Assembly (NCBI GenBank): GCA_959604355.1
Contig: CAUHAO010000010.1
Coordinates: forward strand, 1 to 61,573
Source of the DNA: an uncultured Eubacteriales bacterium
GTDB lineage: Bacteria; Bacillota; Clostridia; Oscillospirales; UBA644
Direction of reading: 5' to 3'
Length of the DNA: 61,573 bases
Shown: piece after piece, positions 1-7,200 of the stretch
How positions within the stretch are numbered: position 1 is the first letter of the stretch
Layout: each line of letters starts with the position of its first letter
Notes under the pieces: generated by a model
Databases searched by the model: none
Told to the model about the DNA's origin: nothing
Seen by the model: only the letters and a program-made list of their open reading frames with translations
Program-made: the position numbers and the translations under genes

Positions 1-2
1 CC

Positions 3-290
3 GTATACGACGGCTATCCGAGCAAGAGGCTGTCGTATCTTTCGGAAAACCTTGCAAACGTTCTGCTTGACGAGTATACAAGCGCGACAGGATTCAAACC
101 CAGGTTCACAAAATCATGGACAGACACTTCCCTCTTTGCATTCTGCAAATGCCCCATAGTTCTCTTCGAGCTGGGATACTCCTCAACTCCCGCCGAAGAC
201 ATTCTGATGAACGACGACGATTTTCAGCAGACAATGGTCGAAGGCCTCACACGAGGAATATGTAAATATTTCGCATTGATAAAAAACTGA
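3..290 (+). CDS. N-acetylmuramoyl-L-alanine amidase, C-terminal end (partial)
   Basis: The 5' end lies outside the window; 95 residues remain. They match the end of the Amidase_3 (AmiC/CwlC-type) fold. The segment IVLFELGYSSTPAED (52-66) fits the family's last zinc/catalytic block, normally VELGFLSNPxE, with Glu56 as the conserved acidic residue. It is followed by the usual C-terminal helix (QQTMVEGLTRGICKYF). Such enzymes cut the bond between muramic acid and the stem peptide in peptidoglycan, in vegetative wall turnover or spore germination and mother-cell lysis. No wall-binding domain follows the catalytic end; any such domain would have to be N-terminal. It converges on a leftward operon and they share a terminator. 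Confidence 0.75.
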   Translation, partial: VYDGYPSKRLSYLSENLANVLLDEYTSATGFKPRFTKSWTDTSLFAFCKCPIVLFELGYSSTPAEDILMNDDDFQQTMVEGLTRGICKYFALIKN

Positions 291-307
291 TATTTATAAA
301 CAAAAAC

Positions 308-338
308 AACGGCTGCACATTTCTTATGTGCGGCCGTT
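308..338. terminator. bidirectional rho-independent terminator
   Basis: A 13-bp stem with one G-U pair (AACGGCTGCACAT / ATGTGCGGCCGTT) and a 5-nt loop lies between two convergent genes. The rightward transcript runs into TTTT and the leftward one into GTTTTTGTTT, so it probably ends both the amidase and the DUF624 operon. Confidence 0.8.
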
Positions 339-360
339 TTAGTCATATTATTGCAAAAAA

Positions 361-1092
361 TCAATCCTTGAATATCTGCTCTTCTTCGTCGACCTCTTTT
401 TCCTCTTTCGGTGTCGCGACATATTTCACAAGCAGCGGGTATACCATCGAATTGTTGAATAAACTGCAGAACGTGAACGAAATGAACAACACCACGGGCA
501 GAGACATCGGGAAGAAAACAACACAAAGTAAGGTTATGACCGCGTTGAACAGGAGCATTGCAAGAGTCGGCAGTATTTTATACATACTCAGTATAATGCT
601 GTTTTTGATGAGATTTTTCAGCGGCAGGTCAAACGACACCATCATAGGGAAAATATAAAAATTCATGCATATAACGATATAAGATGAGAGAAAAACAAAT
701 ACAAGAGCTATCGTTCTTATCACGGAAGACGTCTGTAATTCAGGTGCGGACCAAAATCTGAACGCATAAAAAGCGAGCGCCGCGACAGCCGCGTCAATGA
801 CCGTCACGAGAAGGCTTTTCCAAAAGTGCTCCTTTGCCTTTTCGATAAAGTCGGAAAAGAAATCCGCGTGCTTCGACTGCGAGAAATTACGCATTACATA
901 AGTCATACCTGCGGTCGCGGGGCCTATCGTTATAACGGGCAGGCACGCAAACACATAGACAATGTTCAGCAATACTATTTGCCAGAATCGGTTTTTAAGC
1001 GCCAGAAAAAAGCGGACGAACGCGGGCTTTTGCTCTTCGTCTTTGCGCACGCCCGGCCCTTCTGCATTATAATTGGGTTTAAACAAGCCCAT
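361..1092 (-). CDS. DUF624 (YesL-like) membrane protein
   Basis: A 243-residue integral membrane protein with about five hydrophobic helices. The N-terminal part (NIVYVFACLPVITIGPATAG) matches the YesL/DUF624 signature, in which a first helix ends in LPxxTIGxAxxA. The family is often near carbohydrate uptake genes, but its function is not established. I chose ATG 1092 because the sequence AGGGTGAT sits 4 nt upstream; GTG 1101 and ATG 1098 in the same frame lie inside that ribosome site. The C-terminal tail is cytoplasmic and acidic (KEEKEVDEEEQ). It is the last gene of a three-gene leftward operon, 45 bp after the SpoIIM-like gene. Confidence 0.75.
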   Translation of the reverse strand: MGLFKPNYNAEGPGVRKDEEQKPAFVRFFLALKNRFWQIVLLNIVYVFACLPVITIGPATAGMTYVMRNFSQSKHADFFSDFIEKAKEHFWKSLLVTVIDAAVAALAFYAFRFWSAPELQTSSVIRTIALVFVFLSSYIVICMNFYIFPMMVSFDLPLKNLIKNSIILSMYKILPTLAMLLFNAVITLLCVVFFPMSLPVVLFISFTFCSLFNNSMVYPLLVKYVATPKEEKEVDEEEQIFKD

Positions 1093-1137
1093 AAACATCA
1101 CCCTATCATAAATGGTAGGAATATTATAACAGAATTT

Positions 1138-1695
1138 TTATGGTTTGTCAAGGAAAAAAGAGGTACTTTTATTATATATTATCGGCAAAATATAATAGTC
1201 ATATATTACAGCGGAAAAGGAAACGAACGTCAAAAGCATAGACTTTTTCATGTATTCTCGTATTCTTGAGCGGTCTATCAGATGTCTTGCGCATGTCAGA
1301 TCAAAAGACATCTCTATCGCCGAAAGATACGCATGTGAAAGCACGACAAAGAGTATAATATACGACGGCAAAGTTCCCAAAAGAACATATATTCCCATTC
1401 GAATATCAAAATCGAAAGCGATGCCAATTAGATATCCGAATGAAAAAAATCGTACGAAAACCACGGGAAGGACAAAGACAAACCCAAACAGAGATATTCC
1501 CAGAATGCAAATCAGCAAGAGAAATCCGGTATCCCTCAAACAGCAGAAGAGAAAATTCCGACTGACAATGCCGACAGTCTGAAAAATTCCTTCGCTTGCC
1601 GAAAAATAGCCGATAACACCTCCGAGTATGAAAAACAGCAATATCAATCCGCATGAAATATATATTTTCGGATCATTTTTTTTGTTCTCTGTCAA
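1138..1695 (-). CDS. SpoIIM-like (DUF95) membrane protein
   Basis: 185 residues with about five transmembrane helices. The central layout is that of SpoIIM/DUF95: a helix (LLLICILGISLFGFVFVLP), a glycine-rich turn (GYLIGIAF), then a proline-bounded helix (LLGTLPSYIILFVVLSHAYLS). SpoIIM acts with SpoIID and SpoIIP in engulfment. DUF95 also contains non-sporulation members, so function is inferred. The start is uncertain. TTG 1695 has GGGTGAT four bases upstream, whereas GTG 1704 in the same frame has no ribosome site. The operon promoter looks like sigma-A, not the sigma-E expected for a true spoIIM, which weakens the engulfment assignment. Confidence 0.5.
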   Translation of the reverse strand: MTENKKNDPKIYISCGLILLFFILGGVIGYFSASEGIFQTVGIVSRNFLFCCLRDTGFLLLICILGISLFGFVFVLPVVFVRFFSFGYLIGIAFDFDIRMGIYVLLGTLPSYIILFVVLSHAYLSAIEMSFDLTCARHLIDRSRIREYMKKSMLLTFVSFSAVIYDYYILPIIYNKSTSFFLDKP

Positions 1696-1731
1696 ATATA
1701 TCACCCGAGAATATACTATTTCACAGGATAT

Positions 1732-1977
1732 CTATTTATTCCGCGGCAAAAATCTCAGAAACGCTATGCACATAAACAGACCGACGCAAAGAGTCTGCAG
1801 CGATGCTCCCATTATGTATTCCGCAAGCTCAAAATATCTTACAGCGGCGTTTCCGACACAAGAATACAGCAGCGAGAGAGCCGCCACCATCTGTACTATC
1901 GCCAAATAGACAGAATACTCGAGGAACGTCAGCGGAAATTTTTCTTTGCTTATAATCTTCAAAATCTTTTCTTTCAT
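1732..1977 (-). CDS. small two-helix membrane protein, unknown
   Basis: 81 residues. A charged N-terminus (MKEKILKIISKEKF) is followed by two hydrophobic helices at about 19-40 and 53-74, and the protein ends in a basic tail (RFLPRNK), so both ends are probably cytoplasmic. I do not recognise a family. The start is ATG 1977 because AAAGGAGTGAT lies just upstream; the frame stays open further upstream, but that part contains the promoter. It is the first gene of the operon with the SpoIIM-like and DUF624 genes (gaps of 36 and 45 bp), so it may work with one of them at the membrane. Confidence 0.6.
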   Translation of the reverse strand: MKEKILKIISKEKFPLTFLEYSVYLAIVQMVAALSLLYSCVGNAAVRYFELAEYIMGASLQTLCVGLFMCIAFLRFLPRNK

Positions 1978-1999
1978 TTCAATCACTCCTTTGTAAAAT

Positions 2000-2028
2000 A
2001 TTATAGCACATTCCGACATGATGTTCAA
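2000..2028 (-). promoter_or_regulatory. sigma-A promoter of the SpoIIM-like operon
   Basis: TTGAAC, a 17-nt spacer and TATAAT on the minus strand. The -10 box ends 23 bp before the ATG of the first gene. Confidence 0.7.
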
Positions 2029-2087
2029 TTATCGGAATTTTCCATTACGGTAAAACATATCCTTTTACAAAACGGAGGAGAGAACAA

Positions 2088-3374
2088 ATGAATATAGCTG
2101 CAAGCATCGCAGAATCGGTCTCGGCGCTTATACTGGCTGTTGCGGGAATATATTTCACCGTCAGACTATCTTTTTTTCAATTTCACCCTGTCAGGATCAT
2201 CAAAGAGCTGTTTTCAGGTAAAGGCGGAAAAAGCATCAAGGAGATTTTTTCATATTTCTCTGCGTCTCTTGCAGGTGCCGTCGGAACAGGAAACATCATC
2301 GGAGTTGCTGCCGCGTTGTATATCGGAGGACCGGGATCAATATTCTGGATGTGGGTCGCGGGAATACTCGGAATGGCGACAAAATACGCGGAAGCGTATA
2401 TCGCGGCGAATCACCGTCGCACTGATCACGGATATAATTCGAGTCCTATGGAATATATCCGTCTCGGAACAAAAGGCCGTGCGTTTCCGAAAGCTTTTGC
2501 CTTTTTTGGTGTTCTTTCCGCCTTCTCCATGGGAAATCTCATGCAGAGCAATGCAGCTTGCAGCTTCCTTTCCGATATATTTCCGAGCATACCGTCAATG
2601 CTTCTTGGGATCGTCATATCTCTTTTAGTCCTATGCGTAACTGTCGGAGGACTCAAAAGGATAACTCAGCTTTTTAATTTTCTGATTCCGATAACAACCA
2701 TCGTTTACATACTCACGTGTCTTATATCCGTATTCTCTAATATTGAAAACGTATCAAAAGCAATAGGTTCGATTTTCATGTATGCTTTTGCGCCTTCAGC
2801 GGCTATCGGCGGCACTTTCGGTGCGGCACTGTCGCTCTGTATAAAGACGGGTGTCGTCAAGGGTTTAATGTCAAACGAGGCGGGAATGGGAAGCGCTGGT
2901 CTTGCTTATGCGAATTCAGAAAGTTCGACGCCCCATGAGCAGGGTCTATGGGCGGCTCTGGATGTTTTTACAGACACGATATTGATATCAACAATAACCG
3001 CGCTTGCAATATTGACATCACCTGGCGGCGGCAACGGGGACGAAATGTCTTTACTGGAAAGCATTTTCGCGACGTTAGGCTGCGGCGGCGAAATCGCAAT
3101 CACGGTATGTACGATGATTTTTGCGATATCTTCGATAATAACGTGGTCATACTACGGAGAAGCGTGTCTGGCCTATATTACCAAAGGTAAATACATAAAT
3201 ATCTATCGGCTCATTTTTGCGGTGTTTTCGATATTCGGCGCGATTACCGTCACATCAAAAATATGGATAATATCGGAAATAATCAATTCGGGGATGCTCG
3301 CGGTAAACATGCTCGGGATAGCCGGAATACAGAAACAAACAGGACGCAGAGGTATTCTTCACCGTCAAAACTGA
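2088..3374 (+). CDS. sodium:alanine (glycine) symporter, AGCS family
   Basis: 428 residues, a normal length for the family, with about ten membrane helices. The conserved AGCS blocks are clear: AGAVGTGNIIGVAAALYIGG at about 63-82, followed by WMWVAGILGMATKYAEA, and SNEAGMGSAGLAYANSE near 264-280. The family imports alanine or glycine with sodium. ATG 2088 follows GGAGGAGAG at good spacing. It stands alone: it diverges from the SpoIIM-like operon and converges on divIC across a bidirectional terminator. Substrate choice between alanine and glycine cannot be read from the sequence. Confidence 0.93.
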   Translation: MNIAASIAESVSALILAVAGIYFTVRLSFFQFHPVRIIKELFSGKGGKSIKEIFSYFSASLAGAVGTGNIIGVAAALYIGGPGSIFWMWVAGILGMATKYAEAYIAANHRRTDHGYNSSPMEYIRLGTKGRAFPKAFAFFGVLSAFSMGNLMQSNAACSFLSDIFPSIPSMLLGIVISLLVLCVTVGGLKRITQLFNFLIPITTIVYILTCLISVFSNIENVSKAIGSIFMYAFAPSAAIGGTFGAALSLCIKTGVVKGLMSNEAGMGSAGLAYANSESSTPHEQGLWAALDVFTDTILISTITALAILTSPGGGNGDEMSLLESIFATLGCGGEIAITVCTMIFAISSIITWSYYGEACLAYITKGKYINIYRLIFAVFSIFGAITVTSKIWIISEIINSGMLAVNMLGIAGIQKQTGRRGILHRQN

Positions 3375-3390
3375 TATCTCAAAAATAAAA

Positions 3391-3413
3391 CGACCGACTG
3401 TTTAAGTCGGTCG
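3391..3413. terminator. bidirectional terminator between symporter and divIC
   Basis: A perfect 9-bp stem (CGACCGACT / AGTCGGTCG) with loop GTTTA. It is followed by CAATTTTATTTT on the plus strand and by TTTTATTTTT on the minus strand. Confidence 0.85.
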
Positions 3414-3418
3414 CAATT

Positions 3419-3697
3419 TTATTTTCCGGATATGTTTATATAGATCTTTTCGCCGTATGTACCGTAATCCAAATCGTCTTCGGCAACAGCTCGGCAGAAA
3501 TCTTCGAAATTCTCATCTGAAAGGATCGATGAATACTCTTCATTTCTGAGTTTTTGCTCTTTTATCTGAGAAATCACACGGTTTATCTCTCTATCCGTAT
3601 CTGAAATGTCCGCTCGCATAGCGAAAAACGAACCCACACAAATGACGGCTACTACAAAAAGAATGCATTTAAGAAAGACTCTGAATATCTTTTTCAT
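3419..3697 (-). CDS. divIC: septum formation initiator DivIC/FtsB family
   Basis: 92 residues: a short basic cytoplasmic end, one membrane helix (about 6-27), then an external coiled coil (ISDTDREINRVISQIKEQKLRNEEYSSIL) and a small C-terminal region. This is the FtsB/DivIC plan: a bitopic divisome protein that joins FtsL and DivIB and helps activate septal wall synthesis. Its place after rqcP-yabP-yabQ matches Bacillus subtilis exactly. ATG 3697 was chosen over GTG 3706 because AAAGGG sits 9 nt before it. It has its own sigma-A promoter with two Spo0A boxes, so it is probably expressed separately from the sporulation genes upstream. Confidence 0.85.
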   Translation of the reverse strand: MKKIFRVFLKCILFVVAVICVGSFFAMRADISDTDREINRVISQIKEQKLRNEEYSSILSDENFEDFCRAVAEDDLDYGTYGEKIYINISGK

Positions 3698-3739
3698 GAA
3701 GTGCACCCTTTCTGTATTTTACCATATAACTGTATATAT

Positions 3740-3768
3740 ATTATATCATGTTTTTCGCGGTTTTTCAA
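3740..3768 (-). promoter_or_regulatory. sigma-A promoter of divIC
   Basis: TTGAAA, a 17-nt spacer and TATAAT on the minus strand, 42 bp before the divIC ATG. Confidence 0.75.
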
Positions 3769-3773
3769 GTATT

Positions 3774-3804
3774 TTCGACAGCTAATTGCAACTTTTTTTC
3801 GACA
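3774..3804 (-). promoter_or_regulatory. two Spo0A boxes upstream of divIC
   Basis: Two perfect copies of the Spo0A recognition 7-mer TGTCGAA lie on the minus strand at 3774-3780 and 3798-3804, in the same orientation, 24 bp apart. The nearer one is 5 bp upstream of the -35 box. The placement suggests direct control of divIC by phosphorylated Spo0A; the sign of control is not evident. Confidence 0.6.
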
Positions 3805-3807
3805 TTT

Positions 3808-4110
3808 CTATGCTTTTGGACCATGCTTCATAATAATCATTTTTGCCGAGGCATACACGACAATCCATCCGAGAACAATACCGGCTATAAGGTATATCCG
3901 AACCATCCCATCGGTAACGACAAAGAAGAAAAAAAGGGCCCCTATTAAAGCAAATATGAAATATAAGATATCGGTCACCCAGCAAACTGCGATATTGAAT
4001 GAAAATATTTTACGAATTAACGCGCCCGCCCCGTAAAGAGCGCAGAGTATTCCGCCCAATCCGCATGCCAGCAAAAAGCTTATCGCCTGCCCATATGTAT
4101 CTATGCGCAT
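3808..4110 (-). CDS. yabQ: spore cortex biosynthesis protein YabQ
   Basis: 100 residues and four membrane helices. It has the YabQ pattern: an N-terminal helix pair with a glycine-rich turn (SFLLACGLGGILCALY), then DILYFIFALIGALFFFFVVTDGMVRIYLIAGIVLG split over two helices, where the G-x-x-R-x-Y stretch is typical. In Bacillus subtilis YabQ sits in the mother-cell membranes around the forespore and is needed for cortex formation. The start is ATG 4110, 6 nt after AGGTAGGTG; GTG 4119 in the same frame lies inside that site. It follows yabP directly and should share its sigma-E promoter. Confidence 0.8.
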   Translation of the reverse strand: MRIDTYGQAISFLLACGLGGILCALYGAGALIRKIFSFNIAVCWVTDILYFIFALIGALFFFFVVTDGMVRIYLIAGIVLGWIVVYASAKMIIMKHGPKA

Positions 4111-4119
4111 ACGAAACAC

Positions 4120-4422
4120 CTACCTGAAAAGTTTTGCAAACGTGCTTTGATTTCTGCTGACGGGCGCCTTTGATGAACCGTACTCCAACGAAGATATCTC
4201 CCCTTCAACCACCAGATCACCTGTTTCACTCCCGACCTGCAATTTGTTTATTTTCAGCCCTGATCCCTTGATCGTGAGTTTTCCCATTACAGTATACAGA
4301 AGTACGCTTTTTTCATCGAAGCAGACAACATCGTTTACCCCTGTAATAGTCAGACGATGACGATTTTCCATTGAAAGAATATGATCCGCGGTCTTTGACA
4401 CGGTTTCAACATTTGATTGCAT
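4120..4422 (-). CDS. yabP: sporulation protein YabP
   Basis: 100 residues, soluble, of the YabP/YqfC family. It is a beta-rich domain with the typical run NRHRLTITGVNDVVCFDEK (21-39), then LYTVMGKLTIKGSGLKINKL and VEGEISSLEYG. YabP is made in the mother cell under sigma-E in Bacillus subtilis and localises to the forespore shell; its molecular task is not known. ATG 4422 follows GGAGGTC. A near-consensus sigma-E promoter lies 34 bp upstream. It forms a two-gene unit with yabQ and may read through to divIC. Confidence 0.88.
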   Translation of the reverse strand: MQSNVETVSKTADHILSMENRHRLTITGVNDVVCFDEKSVLLYTVMGKLTIKGSGLKINKLQVGSETGDLVVEGEISSLEYGSSKAPVSRNQSTFAKLFR

Positions 4423-4456
4423 ATAAAAAGACCTCCGAACAGCACATTATGTTTAT

Positions 4457-4485
4457 ACTATATGCCGCCGGAAAGTCTTATATGA
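4457..4485 (-). promoter_or_regulatory. sigma-E-type promoter of yabPQ
   Basis: On the minus strand TCATATA, a 14-nt spacer and CATATAGT. Against the Bacillus sigma-E consensus KMATATT-N14/15-CATACANT this is 6 of 7 and 7 of 8 matches. It sits in the 76-bp gap between rqcP and yabP, where no sigma-A-like pair is seen. Confidence 0.7.
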
Positions 4486-4498
4486 CACACATCAAGAA

Positions 4499-4741
4499 TT
4501 ATTCGATTATTCTGTACATCGAAGAAGCCTCAGCTTTTGCCGCATGCTCAGATATCTCAACAACTTCAAATTTCAGGATGCTGCCGCCGAGAGATATCTC
4601 AACTATATCTCCGACCTTTACATCATACGAAGGTTTTGCCTGCTTTCCGTTCACGGAAACTCTTGAACCAGAACAGGCCTCGTTTGCCACGGTCCTTCTT
4701 TTGATTATTCTTGAAACTTTAAGAAACTTATCTAATCTCAT
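4499..4741 (-). CDS. rqcP: ribosome quality control factor RqcP (YabO), S4 domain
   Basis: 80 residues, almost entirely one S4 RNA-binding domain. It opens MRLDKFLKVSRIIKRR, continues with GSRVSVNGKQAKPSYDVKVGDIVEI, and carries the basic face typical of this family. RqcP binds the stalled 50S subunit with RqcH and helps add alanine tails to stuck chains. ATG 4741 follows AGGTGG. It lies just downstream of hup and a strong hairpin, in the same order as the Bacillus yabO-yabP-yabQ-divIC string. No independent promoter is apparent, so expression probably relies on read-through of the hup terminator. Confidence 0.88.
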   Translation of the reverse strand: MRLDKFLKVSRIIKRRTVANEACSGSRVSVNGKQAKPSYDVKVGDIVEISLGGSILKFEVVEISEHAAKAEASSMYRIIE

Positions 4742-4764
4742 AATACCACCTGTATAAAATAAAA

Positions 4765-4795
4765 AGGCTACAAGAAAAATCTTTCCTCGTAGCCT
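4765..4795 (-). terminator. terminator after hup (leaky?)
   Basis: A 14-bp minus-strand stem with two G-U pairs (AGGCTAC plus GAGGAAA against TTTTCTT plus GTAGCCT), a 3-nt loop, then TTTTTATTTT. It should limit transcription from the abundant hup message into rqcP, which lacks an obvious promoter of its own. Confidence 0.8.
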
Positions 4796-4807
4796 TCATT
4801 GGTTAAA

Positions 4808-5080
4808 TTATTTAACCTTTTCGCGAAGAACTTTGCCTGCCTTGAAAACGGGAACGTTTGTAGCGGGAATTTTTATTTCGTTCTTGGTCTGAGGATTTCT
4901 GCCTACTCTTGCAGCTCTCTTACGGACTTCAAAACAACCGAATCCTACGAGCTGGACCTTCTCGCCCTTTTTCAGAGCTTCTGCAACATTGTCAAGAAAT
5001 GCATCAACGACTTCGGTCGTCTGTTTTTTAGATAGTCCGCATTCTTCGGCAACGTTAGCAATCAAAACGTTCTTGTTCAT
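4808..5080 (-). CDS. hup: DNA-binding protein HU
   Basis: 90 residues, the standard length of a bacterial HU subunit. The N-terminal helices (MNKNVLIANVAEECGLSKKQTT split over two helices) are followed by the signature GFGCFEVRKRAARVGRNPQT (47-66), which includes the start of the DNA-embracing arm with Asn-Pro at its tip. HU coats and bends DNA as a dimer. The ATG follows TTGGAGGAAAT, a strong ribosome site, as expected for an abundant protein. Its own consensus-like promoter overlaps the end of the flippase gene, and a strong hairpin closes the unit. Confidence 0.97.
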   Translation of the reverse strand: MNKNVLIANVAEECGLSKKQTTEVVDAFLDNVAEALKKGEKVQLVGFGCFEVRKRAARVGRNPQTKNEIKIPATNVPVFKAGKVLREKVK

Positions 5081-5119
5081 TTTTTATTTCCTCCAAAGAT
5101 TATTATAATCTTACCATAT

Positions 5120-5148
5120 CATTTTACACTATTTTCATACGTTTTTCA
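5120..5148 (-). promoter_or_regulatory. sigma-A promoter of hup
   Basis: TTGAAA, a 17-nt spacer and TAAAAT on the minus strand. The -35 box overlaps the stop codon of the upstream flippase gene. Confidence 0.7.
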
Positions 5149-6732
5149 AGTGGTTTTTTGCTTTTTTGCAAAAAAATCTTTAATTTCGTTAATATTTAAC
5201 AGTTTTATCATCAAAGATATTCCAAAAAAGGCAATTATTGCACATAAAATCGCCGCGAACAATGTGATTTTTTCGTGGATATTCGCCATTCCGAGCAACT
5301 TTTGCACTGCAATAGACACAACATAGCACCCAGCTCCCGCAATCAAAGGTTTCAGAAAAACATCTTTCAGACTCGGCAAAATGTGCAGATGCCGGTAAAT
5401 GAAATAAATATTAAGAGCGAGCATTACGGGGTATGATACCAGCGTTGTTATCGGTGCGCCGTAAATATTCACGGAAGGAATCCCGACAAGCACGAAGGTC
5501 GCTATAGTCTTGATTATAGCACCGACGAGAACTGTGACCATCGTCTTTGCGGACTTTCCCGTGCCTTGAAGTATTGATGACGTGACGTTTGTCAGGCCGA
5601 CTGCAATAAGTGCAAACGACACTATCTGCAGTAACGGTGTTGCCGCCTCTACCCCTTCCGGATTTCTCGCAAAGAATAATGAGAGCAGCGGCTTTGCAAC
5701 GGAATTGAGCCCGAACGCACACGCGAATGCGAGCATTGATGAGTACTTTAAAGCCCTGTCGACAGTATCTTTAACCTCTGAGGTATCTTTTTTCGTATAT
5801 CCTGCTGAAATTGCAGGAATAAGGCTTATCCCTATTGCAATCACAAGAAATGACGGAAGATTGAAAATAGTCAGAGCCATGCTGCTGTATGAGCCCCAAT
5901 AGAAATTTGATGCTTCAACCGTCATATAATTCTGAAGTCTTTTGACAACTATTGTTGTGTCCAGCAAACTGAAGAGTTCAGACGTTATAGATGTGATCAT
6001 TATCGGGAAAACTATCGCGAGGAATTCCCGAGTCAGCTTCTTTGTGGGAGTAGGTACGTCATCCATAAAATCACGGACTGACATCCTGTAATCTTTACTG
6101 CGAAGCAGATATCTGAGCAGCATGAATAACATTGCGGCAAAAGTACTGATAGTCACCCCGAATACAGCTCCGCCGATGACCTGCTCTGTCGGATAACCCG
6201 CGTTGTGCATATAAAGCGCTATTCCGTATCCCGCACAGAGTTTGACGACTGCTTCAACAAGGTTGGATATCGCCGTGGGTACCATATTACTATACCCTTG
6301 GAAAAATCCCTTGAACACGGAAACGACAGAGATGCATATGACAGCCGGCATTATTGCCGCAACAGCGTAATAGGCTTCTTCGCTGTTTATGGCTTTTGCT
6401 ATTGGCATGGCGAACAGCAAGCCCATTATGGATAAAAATGTTCCGAGAGTTATAAATATTGACGCGGCAATCCTTGTTGTTTTCTTAACATCACGAAGTT
6501 TTCCCAGGGTCAGTGACCTTGATATCATAGCCGCTACACCCGTAGGGAGACCCGACGTCGCAAGAGACAGCAGAAAACTGTATATACTGTACGCCGAACC
6601 GAAATAGCCCATTGCAGAGCTACCTACAAGGTTTGTAAGGGGTATTTTAAATATCGCGCCTACGAGCTTTACAACAAATCCAGATACCGCAAGCACGATC
6701 GCCCCGTATGTAAAATCGCGTTTTTTTGCCAT
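5146..6732 (-). CDS. SpoVB/YabM-type MOP-family flippase
   Basis: 528 residues with about 14 membrane helices, a member of the MOP superfamily (MurJ, SpoVB, Wzx). The family stretch FKGFFQGYSNMVPTAISNLV (about 147-166) is characteristic of the SpoVB/YabM branch. These proteins are thought to flip lipid-linked wall or polysaccharide precursors; SpoVB is needed for spore cortex, and YabM is its paralogue at this same locus in Bacillus. The ATG follows CGGAGAT. It lies downstream of a zinc-ribbon gene (17 bp gap) and upstream of hup. Whether this copy serves cortex or vegetative wall cannot be told from sequence. Confidence 0.82.
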   Translation of the reverse strand: MAKKRDFTYGAIVLAVSGFVVKLVGAIFKIPLTNLVGSSAMGYFGSAYSIYSFLLSLATSGLPTGVAAMISRSLTLGKLRDVKKTTRIAASIFITLGTFLSIMGLLFAMPIAKAINSEEAYYAVAAIMPAVICISVVSVFKGFFQGYSNMVPTAISNLVEAVVKLCAGYGIALYMHNAGYPTEQVIGGAVFGVTISTFAAMLFMLLRYLLRSKDYRMSVRDFMDDVPTPTKKLTREFLAIVFPIMITSITSELFSLLDTTIVVKRLQNYMTVEASNFYWGSYSSMALTIFNLPSFLVIAIGISLIPAISAGYTKKDTSEVKDTVDRALKYSSMLAFACAFGLNSVAKPLLSLFFARNPEGVEAATPLLQIVSFALIAVGLTNVTSSILQGTGKSAKTMVTVLVGAIIKTIATFVLVGIPSVNIYGAPITTLVSYPVMLALNIYFIYRHLHILPSLKDVFLKPLIAGAGCYVVSIAVQKLLGMANIHEKITLFAAILCAIIAFFGISLMIKLLNINEIKDFFAKKQKTT

Positions 6733-6749
6733 CTGAAATCTCCGATATA

Positions 6750-7109
6750 TTATAGTTCCTTACCGCATTTACTGCAAAACACGGAATTTTTTTTATTCTC
6801 TTCCCCACAGGAATCACAAACGATAACACCTTTTACCTGCGCAAGTTCATTCCTGAGAAGCTTGACGCGGTAGAGGTTGTTGTCTATCTCTTCTTTTACG
6901 GCTTTCATTTCTGATGTAAATTCGTCCGTATCGCCGCAAAGGACATTATATGTCATTTTCCCGAGTTGAGCATAGAGTTTGCGTGTCTGAAAACTGATCT
7001 CAGATATCTTCACATTTATTCTTGCCATCTCGCACAGCTCGAGACCTTTCTGCCCTGCCCTGTCAGCTATTTCAACGCTTCTATCGATAAAATCCTGCAT
7101 TGAAGTCAT
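6750..7109 (-). CDS. coiled-coil protein with C-terminal zinc ribbon, unknown
   Basis: 119 residues. About 85 helical residues rich in Lys, Glu and Leu (two helices that would pack as a coiled coil) are followed by a zinc ribbon with Cys97-x2-Cys100 (CDSCGEENKKNSVFCSKCGKEL; the second pair is Cys112-x2-Cys115). The protein ends directly after the ribbon. Related clostridial proteins are annotated only as zinc-ribbon domain proteins. ATG 7109 follows GGAGGAACAAC. It shares a transcript with the flippase (17 bp gap) and has a clear sigma-A promoter. Role unknown; the arrangement suggests an adaptor that contacts a partner protein. Confidence 0.75.
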   Translation of the reverse strand: MTSMQDFIDRSVEIADRAGQKGLELCEMARINVKISEISFQTRKLYAQLGKMTYNVLCGDTDEFTSEMKAVKEEIDNNLYRVKLLRNELAQVKGVIVCDSCGEENKKNSVFCSKCGKEL

Positions 7110-7141
7110 GTTGTTCCTCCGAATGAATATATGTCTAATTA

Positions 7142-7170
7142 ATTATATCATCCCCCATGCAAAAAAACAA
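7142..7170 (-). promoter_or_regulatory. sigma-A promoter of zinc-ribbon/flippase unit
   Basis: TTGTTT, a 17-nt spacer and TATAAT on the minus strand, 32 bp before ATG 7109. It is separated from the upstream small-RNA candidate by that RNA's terminator. Confidence 0.65.
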
Positions 7171-7200
7171 TAGTTACAGGTAAGATTTCACACATTATAC

